Shown here piece by piece: positions 1 to 11,800 of a stretch of DNA of 64,000 nucleotides. The stretch covers positions 7,480,501 to 7,544,500 of the forward strand of contig NC_092183.1 of NCBI RefSeq assembly GCF_043641665.1. The letters run 5' to 3'. A program made the position numbers and the translations under genes. How positions within the stretch are numbered: the stretch's first letter is position 1; each line of letters opens with the position of its first letter. Below the pieces are notes generated by a model. The model was not told the origin of the DNA, ran no database searches, and saw only the letters and a program-made list of their open reading frames with translations. Source of the DNA: Enoplosus armatus (taxonomy: Eukaryota; Chordata; Actinopteri; Centrarchiformes; Enoplosidae).

Positions 1-230
1 GTGCTTTAATTATCCCCAGTGTGTTTGTGCCTGAGCGCCGTCGCCACCGCTTCACTCGAGATGCCTGCCGAATGAGACAAGCTAATTAAGAGTGATTTCC
101 CCGCTCCCCACTCATTAATAACACAACAGCAATTAAGAGGAGCTAGCAGAACATGGTGCATTTGGTGCTAACAAGATTAGCCTCATGGAGCAATGAGTTT
201 ACGAGACAGACAGACACACACGCACACACA
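1..230. other. candidate conserved non-coding element at left edge
   Basis: No open frame is seen. The stretch is unlike the repeat-laden sequence after it: it is dense in TAATTA, CAATTAAG and ATTAATAA core motifs of the kind bound by homeodomain factors, mixed with GC-richer segments, and is free of simple repeats. This composition is typical of long-range developmental enhancers. In humans PSAT1 lies next to a gene-poor interval ending at TLE4, which would fit. The call rests on composition and position only; no alignment was possible. Confidence 0.3.
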
Positions 231-944
231 GAAAGGGAAAGGTAAAGCTGGGAAAGAGATTCAATTAAGAGAGTAGGAAGGAGAGAGATAGTGTGGATGT
301 AAAGAATCAAAAAGAGAGCGAAGAGAAATTAGACTAAAATGAGACAAGGGGAGGAAAGGAGGCAGAGAAAAGACGTAGTAGTAAGGAAAAGGCAAATTTA
401 GATAAATGAGGAAGAGAAGCACGAGGAAGGTGCAGAGAAGGAGGAAGAAAGGGACAGAAGACAGTTAAAGTAGGGAGAAATTGTGTGCTTCAAACAGAAC
501 CTTTTTTTCCCATTTTCCTGCATGAATCATCAGAGTGGCCTTTAAATGGGCTGTTGCATAAAGGACATTTAGTTTCATGAGCTCACTGAATAATAACAGA
601 GGCAGGGAAGAGACTGTGCACCTCTGAGCATGACAGCGTTTAATTACCAACAATACTTGAGCCTGTGTGAGAGAGATTATAGAGGTAATAAATAAATTCA
701 GAATGTAAAAAAAAAAAAAAATGCAGTATGTAGGTTATGTTTACACGCCAGTTTATTTCATGTAGGTACAAGAATCAACACATGAAATTAGATCACCAGT
801 ACAGTGAGTCACATGTTTGTGGTTTGCTATAAAAAGAAGGCCGAGAGGCTTCAAGCGGTTCCTTTACTACTGAATTAAGTAATTGGATAAGCTAAATTGG
901 GGGTCCTGAGTGATTTGGAGCAGAATACAATTGTTGATGTTTGG

Positions 945-1530
945 CAGTTGAACTGAATCTCTCCAGCCATGCTAACGTCTCTGTGAGCTAAATGTTAACG
1001 TCACCATGCTAACATGTTCTCAGTGACAATGCTGAAATGCTGATGTTTAGCAGGTAGAATGATAACCACCATCTTAATTTAGTTAGTTTAGCCTGTTAGG
1101 CATGCTAAAATTTTCTAATTACCACTAAAGACAAAGTACAGATGAGTACAGATGAGGCTGATGGAAATGTAGGTCATGAACCAACACTGGACAATTTTAA
1201 ATTGTGACCTAATGGTGGTGCTAGATGAAATGTTAAGCGATCACCAAAGTTATTACAACTCATCCAGAGTGGAACATGAATGTCTGTGCCTAAATTCATG
1301 GCAGTTCATCCAATAGTTGTTAGTTGATGTTTCACTCAAAACAAACTATTAGTCAACCTCATGGCGGTGCTAGAGGAGAAGTCAGGGTATCATCGAAGTC
1401 GTTGGGATTCATCCTCTGGACACCATAAAAGTCTGTACAAACTTTCATGGTAATCCATCCAATAGTTGGTTGAAATACAGTATTTAAGTCCGTACCAAAG
1501 TGGTGAACTAATGAAGCGACCGACATTGCC
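945..1530 (+). repeat. GCTAAC-rich dispersed repeat, copy 1
   Basis: A block with repeated ATGCTAACATG / ATGTTAGC / TGATGTTTAGCAGG words, followed by a tail resembling 'atggcagttcatccaatagttg'-type sequence. The same words recur in the opposite orientation near 4.25-4.79 kb and in fragments inside psat1 introns near 11.16 and 11.57 kb, so this is a dispersed family. No terminal inverted repeats or coding capacity were recognised, and class is not assigned. Confidence 0.5.
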
Positions 1531-1559
1531 ATGTTGCTAGAGTGGCTAAAGGAAAATTC

Positions 1560-1790
1560 CACTCACCCCTAGCAAACTGGTTTAATTTGCCCAGGTTTTG
1601 GACAAAATTTATTTTTTAATGCCCATGGCATCAAAAATACAATTCCATTCACGTCCATTGTATCTGAATGGTGGCAGAAGCATCTCAAAACTTCTGCAAA
1701 TAAAACCAAATGCAAAAATATTTCTTTTGGTGAACTCAGCCTTCAGTTTCACCAAAACTGCTGCTGCTGTCTAAAATCATGATGGCAATA
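1560..1790 (+). repeat. short dispersed repeat with 'ttccattcac' core
   Basis: The core around 1640-1680 (AATTCCATTCACGTCCATTG then GGTGGCAGA) has a similar counterpart near 8195-8240 (GTTCCATTCACCTCAATTG then GGTGGAGGCAGA). That points to a second dispersed family in the gene-poor left end. Boundaries are approximate and no terminal structure is visible. Confidence 0.35.
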
Positions 1791-4249
1791 TTTATCTATC
1801 TGTGCATGTTGCTTGTGATTTTAAACTATGCACTTTGTAATTAAAGCATAAATCTATGTTTTGTGCCTGCGCTGACCTTGTTATGGCACTGCTCATTTAC
1901 AATGTGCAGACAGTCTCAGGCACAAGTGTCTTTCCTCTGTGTTGCTTCTTTTCGGCAGTTGTACTGGCATAAGTAATAATGACAAACTGAAACAAAACAA
2001 TCTGGTGTGTTCAGAAATAATAAGCCTCGCAACAAAAGGTTCAAAACAAAGGACCATCCTGGGTTTTTATGCTGTCCATGACCACTACAAGCAAGTTTAT
2101 TGTGCTCTTGGTACTGGAAGAGCTTGTTTTGATCAGGTTAAAGCTGCATTAATTCACATTTTTACATTAAAGAATGTGTTAAATTACAAGGTGTAAAGAG
2201 AAAGTGGAGCTCATAGAGACAAACCTACAGAGTCATCTCAGCTTTAGAAGGCATTTTAGTGTCTTACAGCTCATTGTTTTGGTTTTCTGGCCTGCAACTT
2301 TACTCTTTTGATTCACTCTCATTGCTTTAATCAGCATTGTTTTCAGCAGCAGATAGACACAGTTAGCAACTAGCTGGTGAACATAGAGAAGCATTTAGTA
2401 CAGCCAGATTAAGGGGCGGATATTTCCCTCAAGAGTTGGTTCAAACCTAAACAGAGCTAGATGGAGACTGAATATTGGACTTACATTCACCAAGTGGGCA
2501 CTAACATGACTCCAAATAAGTGTTTATGTTGCTTTGTGTCTGCTAGATGTGTAAATGGACAACTGTTTGTGAACACATTCACAGTCAATGTTAAGTTTAA
2601 AGCCAAAAACATCAACATGCAGCTTTAAGGATCGATCCACTTGGGAGTTATTTAAAAATGTAACAGAAATATATACATTTTGGATTGATCTGTACCAGCC
2701 ATCACGTGTATAGGGTACACTTAATCCACATGAACCATTTCATTTTCTACTTAAACTTTGCATTTTCCTGTGGAGCTACTGTATGCAGCAGTATGGCAAA
2801 ACAGTTTTGAGGGTTTACTAAATGCTCTATAATGCACACTGAGCAGTCCCAGGGAAAAGGAATAAACTAGTTCAAGGATAAAGTCATAATTTAGTGTTCT
2901 CCTTTGAGCAGACAGTCTATACAGTATCTATAGAAAACAGATTCTGAGGAATGCAAACTGTGTGTGTGTGTGTTTTGTGTGTTTCTGAAATAGACTGTAT
3001 AAAGGATGTCAGTCACAGCAACTTTTCATGCTGCAAGCATGGAGCTCTTGACAAGAGACTCAATCAGCAGCACTAAAGCCTGCCTCTGCCTCCTCTGCCT
3101 CTGCCACCCTACTTTTGTGTCGACTAATCTCCACTGTAGGATGTAGAGGAGCCATTTGATATTGTCTTCCCCGGTGTTTTTCATTATCACCGTCTTACTG
3201 CAGCCTGCCGGTGGCATTACCGCGACATTAGTGGGCTTGACAGGATGAGAATCACCACACAATCCTGTCACAACCTCCCATCTCTGCTGTAACCCTACTC
3301 ACATTTCAAAGCCCCTCTGCCTCTTCTTATCTTTCACTTGCTTTTTTTCTGCTTTGAGGTGGATCTGCAGCAGGGTCATGGACAATATTTTGGGGGGAAA
3401 TTTCTTAGAGGTTAGGCAGTTTGTCAGAATCCAAATTGCATTTAGAGACTAGAGTCTAAATAACTTGTCATTGTACACCTGATAGAGAAACAAGAGCAAA
3501 ACATCCATTGGAAAGACTGAAAATACAATGCATAAGTACCATTTTCTCATATCTCCTTCACAAATATAGATGAGTTGTTGAAATGAGCTTAATTTAACTG
3601 TGCACAGTCCATTGCACAGCCACAAGCACAAACAGCAAGGTTTGTTCAACACAGTCATGCACTTGCAAACAAGCACAAATTGTTGACAGGCTTGTTCCAA
3701 TTAATGCAGGCCTGCTATCGATTATAGCGCCTTCCAGTGGATGTTGTAGCCTGCATATTTCTTTTTAATGGACTGTACAAGTTCTACAGCTTCATCACCT
3801 CTAATGAGACGATCTTAAATCTGTGCTTGTCAGAGGGATGGAGTTTTTTCTTCCCATCCCTTCTTGCATTTATATCTCCTGATTTGTTCCATTTTTTGTT
3901 GGGCTTTTGGGGTTTAAAGGTTTCTTGGCTTTGCAGTAAGAGACCTGTCCCGTTTTTAATTCCCGAAACACATTTCATGTTATAGAAACAGATATATTGA
4001 GAGGAAAGACCTCACACTAATCCCTGTGCATCATTTACTGGACCTCACTTGCCTCAGGCAACAGTGGATCTTATTGTATTTCAGCCTGAACTGGAGGTCC
4101 CCACCCAACCATATGGACTGAGATTTATCACTGGAGGCTTGCATAACAGTATCCCAGGTTTCTCTTTCTAAGCTAAATCAGCATATTTCTTTTAACCTCT
4201 GGATCCGCATGGTTGCTAGAATATTTATTCGCTTACAACTCAGTCGTTT

Positions 4250-4790
4250 CTATTCTGTTAATTCTCATCTGAGCACAGTCTTAGCCACGTTAGCACTATG
4301 GCTCTATGGGTGGCAGTGTTGGTCTGTCATTCCACCACCTTGGTTCAGGGTGAAATATCAGAACAACTATTGGATGAAATTGTGATCCCCCGACTGTTCC
4401 TCTGGCACCACTATGAGGTTAGCATTTGTGGCTCTCAGTGAAACGTATCCACAACTCTTGGGTGGATTTCCATGAATTCTTGTACAGAAATTCATGTTCC
4501 CCTCAGGATTAATGGACAGACTGACTTTTCATCTACATTGTTTATGACTAGAAACTTGCAAAACTAATGACCTTCCTATCGGCCTCAGCTGTACTTTGTG
4601 TTTAGTGCTGAATAGTAAATGTTAGCATGTTAATAAACTACGGTAAGGTGATACATATGGTAAACATTTTTCCTGCTAAACATCAACATGTTAATATTAT
4701 TTGTGAGCATGTTAGCATGCTGATGTTAGCATTCAGCCCAAAGCACCACTGTGTCTAAGTTCAGCTTCACAGAGCCGCTAACAGAATCCA
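4250..4790 (-). repeat. GCTAAC-rich dispersed repeat, copy 2 (inverted)
   Basis: Reverse-orientation counterpart of the block at 945-1530, with CCTGCTAAACATCAACATG, GCATGTTAGCATGCTGATG and a matching 'caactattggatgaaat' segment. The two copies are about 3 kb apart and face each other. Edges are approximate. Confidence 0.5.
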
Positions 4791-6133
4791 AAACTGACGA
4801 CTACACCTTGACCCAAACACAGAATCGAACCATGTGCATCATCACAATAGATTTCCTCTTCCTATGTTCTGAGGTACCATGGCCATGAAGTGTGCCAGGA
4901 GAGGTTAGATAAACTAGGAGCTGAGCTAGAAACACACAGGGAATAAGCTAAAATAGACCGCCTGTAGAGACACAGTTGCTGAATATGTGGAGAGCCTCAG
5001 GTCTTGGTACACTGAAGATGAGCCACCAAGTCAAGCTACAGTAAAGATGGAAGTAAAGGGGCTCAGATGTGTGCTTATGCCCCCGTGGCTCTACTAGGAG
5101 GCGGCAAAGAAAGGTTCATTGATGACTAGACCAAAATGAGTATGATGCCAAAGTTCCTGCAGCTAATGGGAGCATGAAGGCTTTCAAGGCCACAGTTGAA
5201 GATGACCATGAACTAAGAACTAGCTGTTACCGAAAGACTGAAGCCTTAAAAAATGTATTGTACTAACACAAAACTCATCTGGCTTAAAGCAATACCTCAC
5301 TCTGAACAGAACATTTTTACCTTTCAGCACACAAACCTCCGCAGCAGGTCCAACATCTCCCGCCCTGGGGATCCACAGTCAACACCAGCATTCAGACTTT
5401 CTCCCCTGCTCTTGGTATTGATATTTGCTAACAGCCAAAATTACTTTTTGGAAAGAATCATCTGGGATGTTATATAAAATAATAAGTCCTGGATCAACTT
5501 TACCTTGTGTTTCATTACATTTCAAAATGAAAGTAAGAAAAGTAGCTAGCCACTGTTTTCTGCGGCCACCAGCTAGTCGCTAGTAGTTTCAGAGGTTACA
5601 CTTCATGATCATCCACCATTCAAGAGGTAATTAAATCTTTGAGGGAAAAAAAGAACTTAATGAGAAATATCACTTTAAGGATCTTTTGCTTCTAAAAAAA
5701 GATGGGTTGCAACATAATACAAATGCTAAGCCTGAAAACATTTTGAGAGGCTACCAGGTTAATAGTTCAATTCCCACTCATTCCACCCATGCAGCCATTC
5801 ATGCCCTGATAGAGTTGTAAAACATGAAAGATAAAAGCACTGACAAAACGGTGCTTCTCATGCTCTATTAACATCATGCCCACTCCACACTAATAGCCTT
5901 TTTACACATCCTGTGCCTCACAACAATAACTGTAAACAACATGCTTCTCTGTGTCTAATATAGATATATTTACAGTTGAATAAATGGATAGATTAAAACA
6001 TTTTGAGAATGTTTTTCTGTCAAGACATTATGAAGCGGAGATATGTACTTTTGGAGAGGATACAGATTTTGTTCTTTAGTTGAGGACCCCTCACCTGTGG
6101 TGGTGAGTTTACCTTATCTTAAACCACAGGAAT

Positions 6134-6135
<2 letters not shown>

Positions 6136-6184
<49 letters not shown>
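6136..6184. repeat. (TG)n microsatellite
   Basis: An uninterrupted run of about 24 TG units. Likely length-polymorphic; no gene lies nearby. Confidence 0.95.
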
Positions 6185-6185
<1 letters not shown>

Positions 6186-6429
6186 ATTTATTGTATATGC
6201 TTCGGCAACATGATTTAATCAAAACTGTATGCCAATAAAGCCTCATTGAGTGGTGTGGGCAACACCAGATATCACTATGAAATGAGTCAGACCTTCATTT
6301 GATCACCTCTGCATTTTTCAAACATGAGTTTCTTGATGAACACTTCCACCTAGAGGTCATTTATAGGAAAAACATCTTCTAGTTTGATTTTTGTTCACAC
6401 TTATCAGCAGCAATGTGGCTGAGACTTTA

Positions 6430-6770
6430 AATATTTAACATTTAATTGGTTATAAGTCAGCACCCTCTTTTAAATCTCTTCTTAAAACATACTTTTATTT
6501 GATAGCTGATCTTAATTTTAATTGAGCTTTTCTTTCTTTCTTTCTTTCTTTCAACGTTTTACCACAACAGTGTCTTTAACAGTGGAATTTGTTTTAGTCC
6601 TTTTATTCTGGTCCAGGTTGTGCTTTTTGTTACTTCTTCAGTTGGTTTGATTTTATATTAGATTTTCTAAGAGTTTTAGTTTCTGCCTTGTGTGAAACAC
6701 TTTGTAACCTGGGTTTTGGAAAGCGTTCTATAAATTAAAATGATTGTTTATTTATTTATTGTTATTATGA
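6430..6770 (+). mobile_element. LINE (L2-like) 3' tail
   Basis: The segment around 6465-6500 reads like the C-terminal end of an L2-type reverse transcriptase (roughly 'SFKSLLKTYFY'). A (TTTC)n run and a tail with 'gtgtgaaacactttgtaacc' and 'gcgttctataaattaaaatg' follow, ending in TTTATTTATT-type repeats. This matches the usual form of L2-family 3' ends in fish. It is a 5'-truncated, non-coding relic. Confidence 0.6.
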
Positions 6771-8859
6771 TGTTTCAGATAAATGCCTGCTATATCCAGG
6801 CAGTTACAACAAAGTGCTTGCATGAATTTTGAATATACAACATTTATACAAACATTTTGGTTGGTGGACCCTTGTAACACCACCCCATATGTCTTTATCC
6901 TCATATCTTCTGTATAAACAAAAAAAGTACCAGTGGAAGGAGAGGACAAATTTCTTATGTTTTAGTCATTGTGAACCAAATCTACATGATAACTTTGTAT
7001 GTTTAGTAGCCTGTAAGGATATATTTACTGTCATTGATCCCTGTAATGAAATTCTCATTTTGCCGCCTCCTGCCTTTCCTCTTTTGCTTCCCTTCCAGGG
7101 AGGTCAAAGGTCAGGGTCAGATACACTCAGAGCTCCTGGAGCTGGTGCGGCTGTAGAACAGCCTCAGCGGGGCGAGTGCAGCAGGGAGCTGGCCTCTGGA
7201 CATCCAGATGGAGGACGGTCTCGCTCACCATGAAGCCATCCTGCCGCCCTGCTGGTGTTATGTAGACCTGTTCACTCCTACATACTGGGATGTTTTTTGC
7301 TGTCAGCAGGCAGTGAAGTAGCAGGAGGTTAAAGTTTAACCTCACAGGGAAAAGACTAACTGTGCTTGTAAAGTAGTTGTGCTGCATATTATTATTTATT
7401 TTTCACTGCCCCCTCTGGTTGAAAGTTTCAAACAGCATCACTGATGGATGTGGTTGGGTGTGGTCAGAAGTGTGCTCTTACACTTGTAACCACACCTACC
7501 AGTGATATAACGGTGTACTGGCACACCCTGCAGTACACCTATACTGTACATCACTGCATTACTGCAGATTAAGAGTTATTTGGAAAGACACATTTTATCA
7601 TTGTTTTGTTGTTTTCTCACTTACCACCGATATTTTTGGTTTTTAGTTTGCAGGTTTCTTCTTGACCTTGGAAAAACCAGGCTGACAAAAAAAAAATCAA
7701 CACAAGGTCCAACTTACTTTTAGTTTCCGAAGCTTTCAAGCACATCTTGTGGCCTTCCTCAGCAGATGGTGTTGCTCAGTTGTCATGGAGATTGTTTGAT
7801 TATCACGTGAGGTTGTCATACTGTACATGAAGTTCATAATCCATGTCTCTGTTCAAAGATGGTCTCTGGCGCTTTGATCCCTTCCCAGTCGATGCCGTGT
7901 TGTGCTTGTGTTCTCCTCGTTTCTAGTCCACGGTCGTTGATGTTTCACTGATTTAGTGTTAAACTAGTTTATCCATCTCTGCGATCTTCTGCAATACAAT
8001 AGTGGTAGCAGTGCAATAGTGGTGAATGTTTTTATTTTTTCCAATGATGTGACTTTATGAGCTGATTTTAGGACATGTTTTGTGTGATAATATTAATCCT
8101 ACAACATTCATTATATACAACACCCCTGTGTTATATATCCACCACAAAGCTGAGGATATTGATTTATTATATTTTCATTAACATGAGCACCACAAACAAA
8201 GTTCCATTCACCTCAATTGTTTTGGGGTGGAGGCAGACTTCACCATCTAAAAACCCAGGCAAACATAACCAAAACTGTCTTCATGGCTAAATACTAGAGG
8301 TAAGTGAGAAAGTGTGTTTTTCTTAAGTTTGTGAAACCAACCCTTTAAAAAAGGTGTAATAATCCATGTAAACACCACAGCCAATCAGCTGACTACAGTC
8401 AGTTTTTTAACAATATCTGTCATGTGACTATTCTTCTTCTCTTCCTTAAATGGTAACCAGGTCTGTTTCGCACTGCTAAATTGTTTTAAAATTACAAAAT
8501 GCAGTCTGTTGTAAAACAGCACTCAAGAAAAGGAATTACACTGCAAGATGTAAGTATTGCCAAGTTAGATTTACTGGAATGTAAATACATTTTGAACAAG
8601 TAACAAGAATTACCTACAGTATGTGCATCAAAGCACTGTAAGTCAACAAATGCATTAAAATAGTGATTCTATGAAAAACAGATGTTACTGGCAACAGCAG
8701 TGGTTAATGCTTATTATGAAACAAATGTCTAAAGGTGCACCTTACAGATCCAACATGGATCCAAACTAGAGGTAAACAAGAGTATTTTGTTTTTTTTAAC
8801 TGTACTGGAGAAATTAAATGCCACTGTGTGACATCAGCTGACTTTTAGTAAGGCCTGTT

Positions 8860-11800
8860 TTACTGGTACTCTTTCAGGAATTCTTTCATATAGGCGGCGA
8901 GGGCTTCAGTGTCCTCCACTGTTACTGCGTTGTACAGAGATGCACGAATTCCTCCGACTGACCTGCAGGGGGAGAAAAACTGCCATGTTTAAAAAATAAA
9001 AAATAAAAAATAAAAGGTCTACAAAAGGACACGTGGCTCTATAAGAAACTCATCACAAGAAAACAAATTCTTTATGCATCCAGCTGCTGGAGTTCATGTG
9101 TAACTTTACATAGCCTTACTTTCAGGACCCAGTATTCTCTCTACAAACCCACAAATTATAGCAATGAAGTAGGAATCAATGCAACAACCATGTGTTTGAC
9201 AAACTCTAACCTGTGTCCTTTCAGCGATATCATTCCACGTTTGGATGCTCCGTCCAGAAACTTCTTTTCCAAAGCCTCGTCTCCCTCTTTCTTCCCCACA
9301 CGAAACGGCACATTCATGCGGCTTCGACAAGCCATGTCTACGGGACACCTGGACACCGCAGTAAGTAGTTCTCATATTAACTTTTCACTTCATTACTTAA
9401 AATCAGTTTCCTCACTGTCATTGTAGACTATAAAGTATGTACTGGATATTGTCCAATTGTAAAAAGCATCATTTCCAAGGCAAAAAAAGGTATATATTAA
9501 TAATACAATAAAATAAGTGGTGTTTGATGTAAATTACCTTTAGTTTGGTCGAGTAGCCTATATAAGTAATTTGTTGTTTTTCATGTCTATGCATTACAAA
9601 GATATTTTTCTTGAAGCGGTTTTATTTTCCCCTTAGTTATACTATGAAAGAAAGATTAATAAGCATTAATGCACAGTGAAAATGTCATTTTACGATGAAA
9701 GTTTCCAAACAAATGAAAAAGTAGTATTTTGGTCTATAAGGACACATTGAGTGATGTTAAAACGTCTTTTCATAGTCTTAATAAGTTTGAAAGTGAGAGT
9801 GTGTAAGATAGCAAGGTTGTTAACGAGTTCAGTGCTCCGCAATTTAGTCTTCAAAAGCAATTTAAACTCCTTGGTTAAGTCGGCTTTCTAGTCTCAAAAA
9901 AGCTACTGTATATGAGGCAAAGCATACAAAGTCAGCTAAATCTGTGCATTTCATGTGTGACTGTGGCCATTTCTTTTTAGGTACAATATGTTGACATGTA
10001 GGCTTATAAGACTACAGTGCTAAATTCTGTTAGGATACCAGATGGTGCTCTTGGAGCTACAGTTTTGTGTATTTTGTTCTTCATTATAACTTTTGTGAAC
10101 CATCAGTTGGGGATGCTATATAGTATTTCATGCTGATACAGGTGCATTACTGTATCTGCAAAGACGAGATTTAAAACTTTAAAGAGTGAAACAGACTGTG
10201 GACCTGGACTGGAACTGATGGTTCACAGTGTATAACATTCACAAAAAGTTTTGGCCATCACTGACTTTCCTAGTTTACCATCTGCCTCTGAAGTTTTGAG
10301 ATACTTACACATAGAAACCATTAGAGGCGTTGATGAGGTCATAAATCATGGAGGACTTCTGCTTGTTGAGCGTCTCCATGGCAGTGCTGCCGCCGTTGTT
10401 CTTAATCCACTCCAGAACCAGACCCATGATGTAGATACTGTCACACACAATCAAAGTGGAGAGAATTACTGGTACGGTTTGTGTTTGCCCTTCTCTTTCT
10501 TACATCAAAATCAAGTTATGACCATGCGACATGTTTAAATATCCTTAAAAAGCAAAAGTTTGGTATTTAGTAAAATACTTTTTGTTTGCGGTAAGAAAGC
10601 AAAAAAGCCGATTCCCCAAAATGCTGGATTATTCCTTTAAAACTTGTCTGGTGAAAAATGCAACCACTAATTCCAAGACAAACAGATATCGAACAGAAAG
10701 TAAAAAGTTCAGCATTTTTTTTTTTTTTTATTGTGAAACGTGTACATTTTACCTAGCTAGTAATATATTGATAATCTATCATCTGTAGGAAACAGAGGTG
10801 AGTCTGTACCTGAAACACGGCGGTGTGTTGTAGAGGGAGTTCATTTCAGCCTGCACCTTGTAGTCCAGGACAATGGGACACTCTTTCAGAGCGTGGCCTA
10901 ACAAGTCCTCTCGCACGATGACCACCGTCACCCCGGCACAGCCCACATTCTTCTGAGCACCGGCAAAAATCAGCCCAAACTACACAATACAAGAAGACAC
11001 ATTAAAATATGACAATTCAATTTGGCTTCAGGGGATCACAAGAGGAAAGGCGTTTTGCCAAAGTCAAAAGGGTTTATCCTCTGTACGGTGGCCATTTTAG
11101 GACATCTTATGTTCAGCTGTTGTTTAGAGCCAAATGATAATCTTATTTTAAGATTATCATGTTAACATGTCAGCACGTATTAGATGTTAACATGCTGATG
11201 TTTAGCATGTAACATGCAGCAAAGGTTTTCCAGACTGCTGATACGATCAATATGGAAATTTGGGGGAAATGGGGCCCAGAAAAGAAAGAGTTTAATATTT
11301 TATTCAGTATCATTCTTGTCCTCACTTTCGACACATCCACAGGCCGAGACAGGAAGTTGGAGGACATGTCGCTGACAAGGACCACCCCGTTTGTTTCAGG
11401 TGTGAAGTTGTATTCCACGCCGTGGACCGTCTCGTTGCAGCAGTAGTACACGTAGGAGGCTGAGGGGTTCAGGGTCCAGCTGCTGGGGTCAGGGATTTCT
11501 GGAGGGAGCAACAGCAGAACATAGTTAAACGAGACTAAAGAGAGCTCTGTGAGACTGAGCTGTCTCAGCATTAACATGTTCACAATGCTAACAAGCTGGT
11601 TTAGCGGGTATAATGTTTACCATGTTCATGATCATAGGTTAACGTGTAAGCAATAAGCAATTAACACAAAGTACACAGAACAAATGAGAGGCACCTCTTC
11701 CTGGTGATGGAAGACCGAAGGACATTTCAGACTGAGGACAGACAGAGGGAGCAACATATTTGGATTTGGATTTTGTATTACATATATTTTAATAATATAT

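Larger units (their letters stand above)
231..8859. other. gene-poor interval downstream of psat1
   Basis: Roughly 8.6 kb with no convincing gene. A purine-rich tract covers about 230-470. The rest holds dispersed repeats listed separately, a (TG)n tract and a (TTTC)n run. A possible splice acceptor followed by a short frame occurs near 7.1 kb. The part adjoining the psat1 stop codon, roughly 8.2-8.86 kb, should contain the psat1 3' UTR, but no clear poly(A) signal was identified. The small open frames here look random: low complexity, no domain resemblance, no supporting splice sites. Confidence 0.6.

Noticed and set aside
1939..2196. 85-codon plus-strand frame
   Set aside because: No splice context or domain resemblance, and it lies in repeat-rich AT-biased sequence; chance frame.
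4312..4320. GGCAGTG seed word
   Set aside because: Lies in a dispersed repeat without a foldable partner arm, unlike the three copies in cdc20b intron 2.
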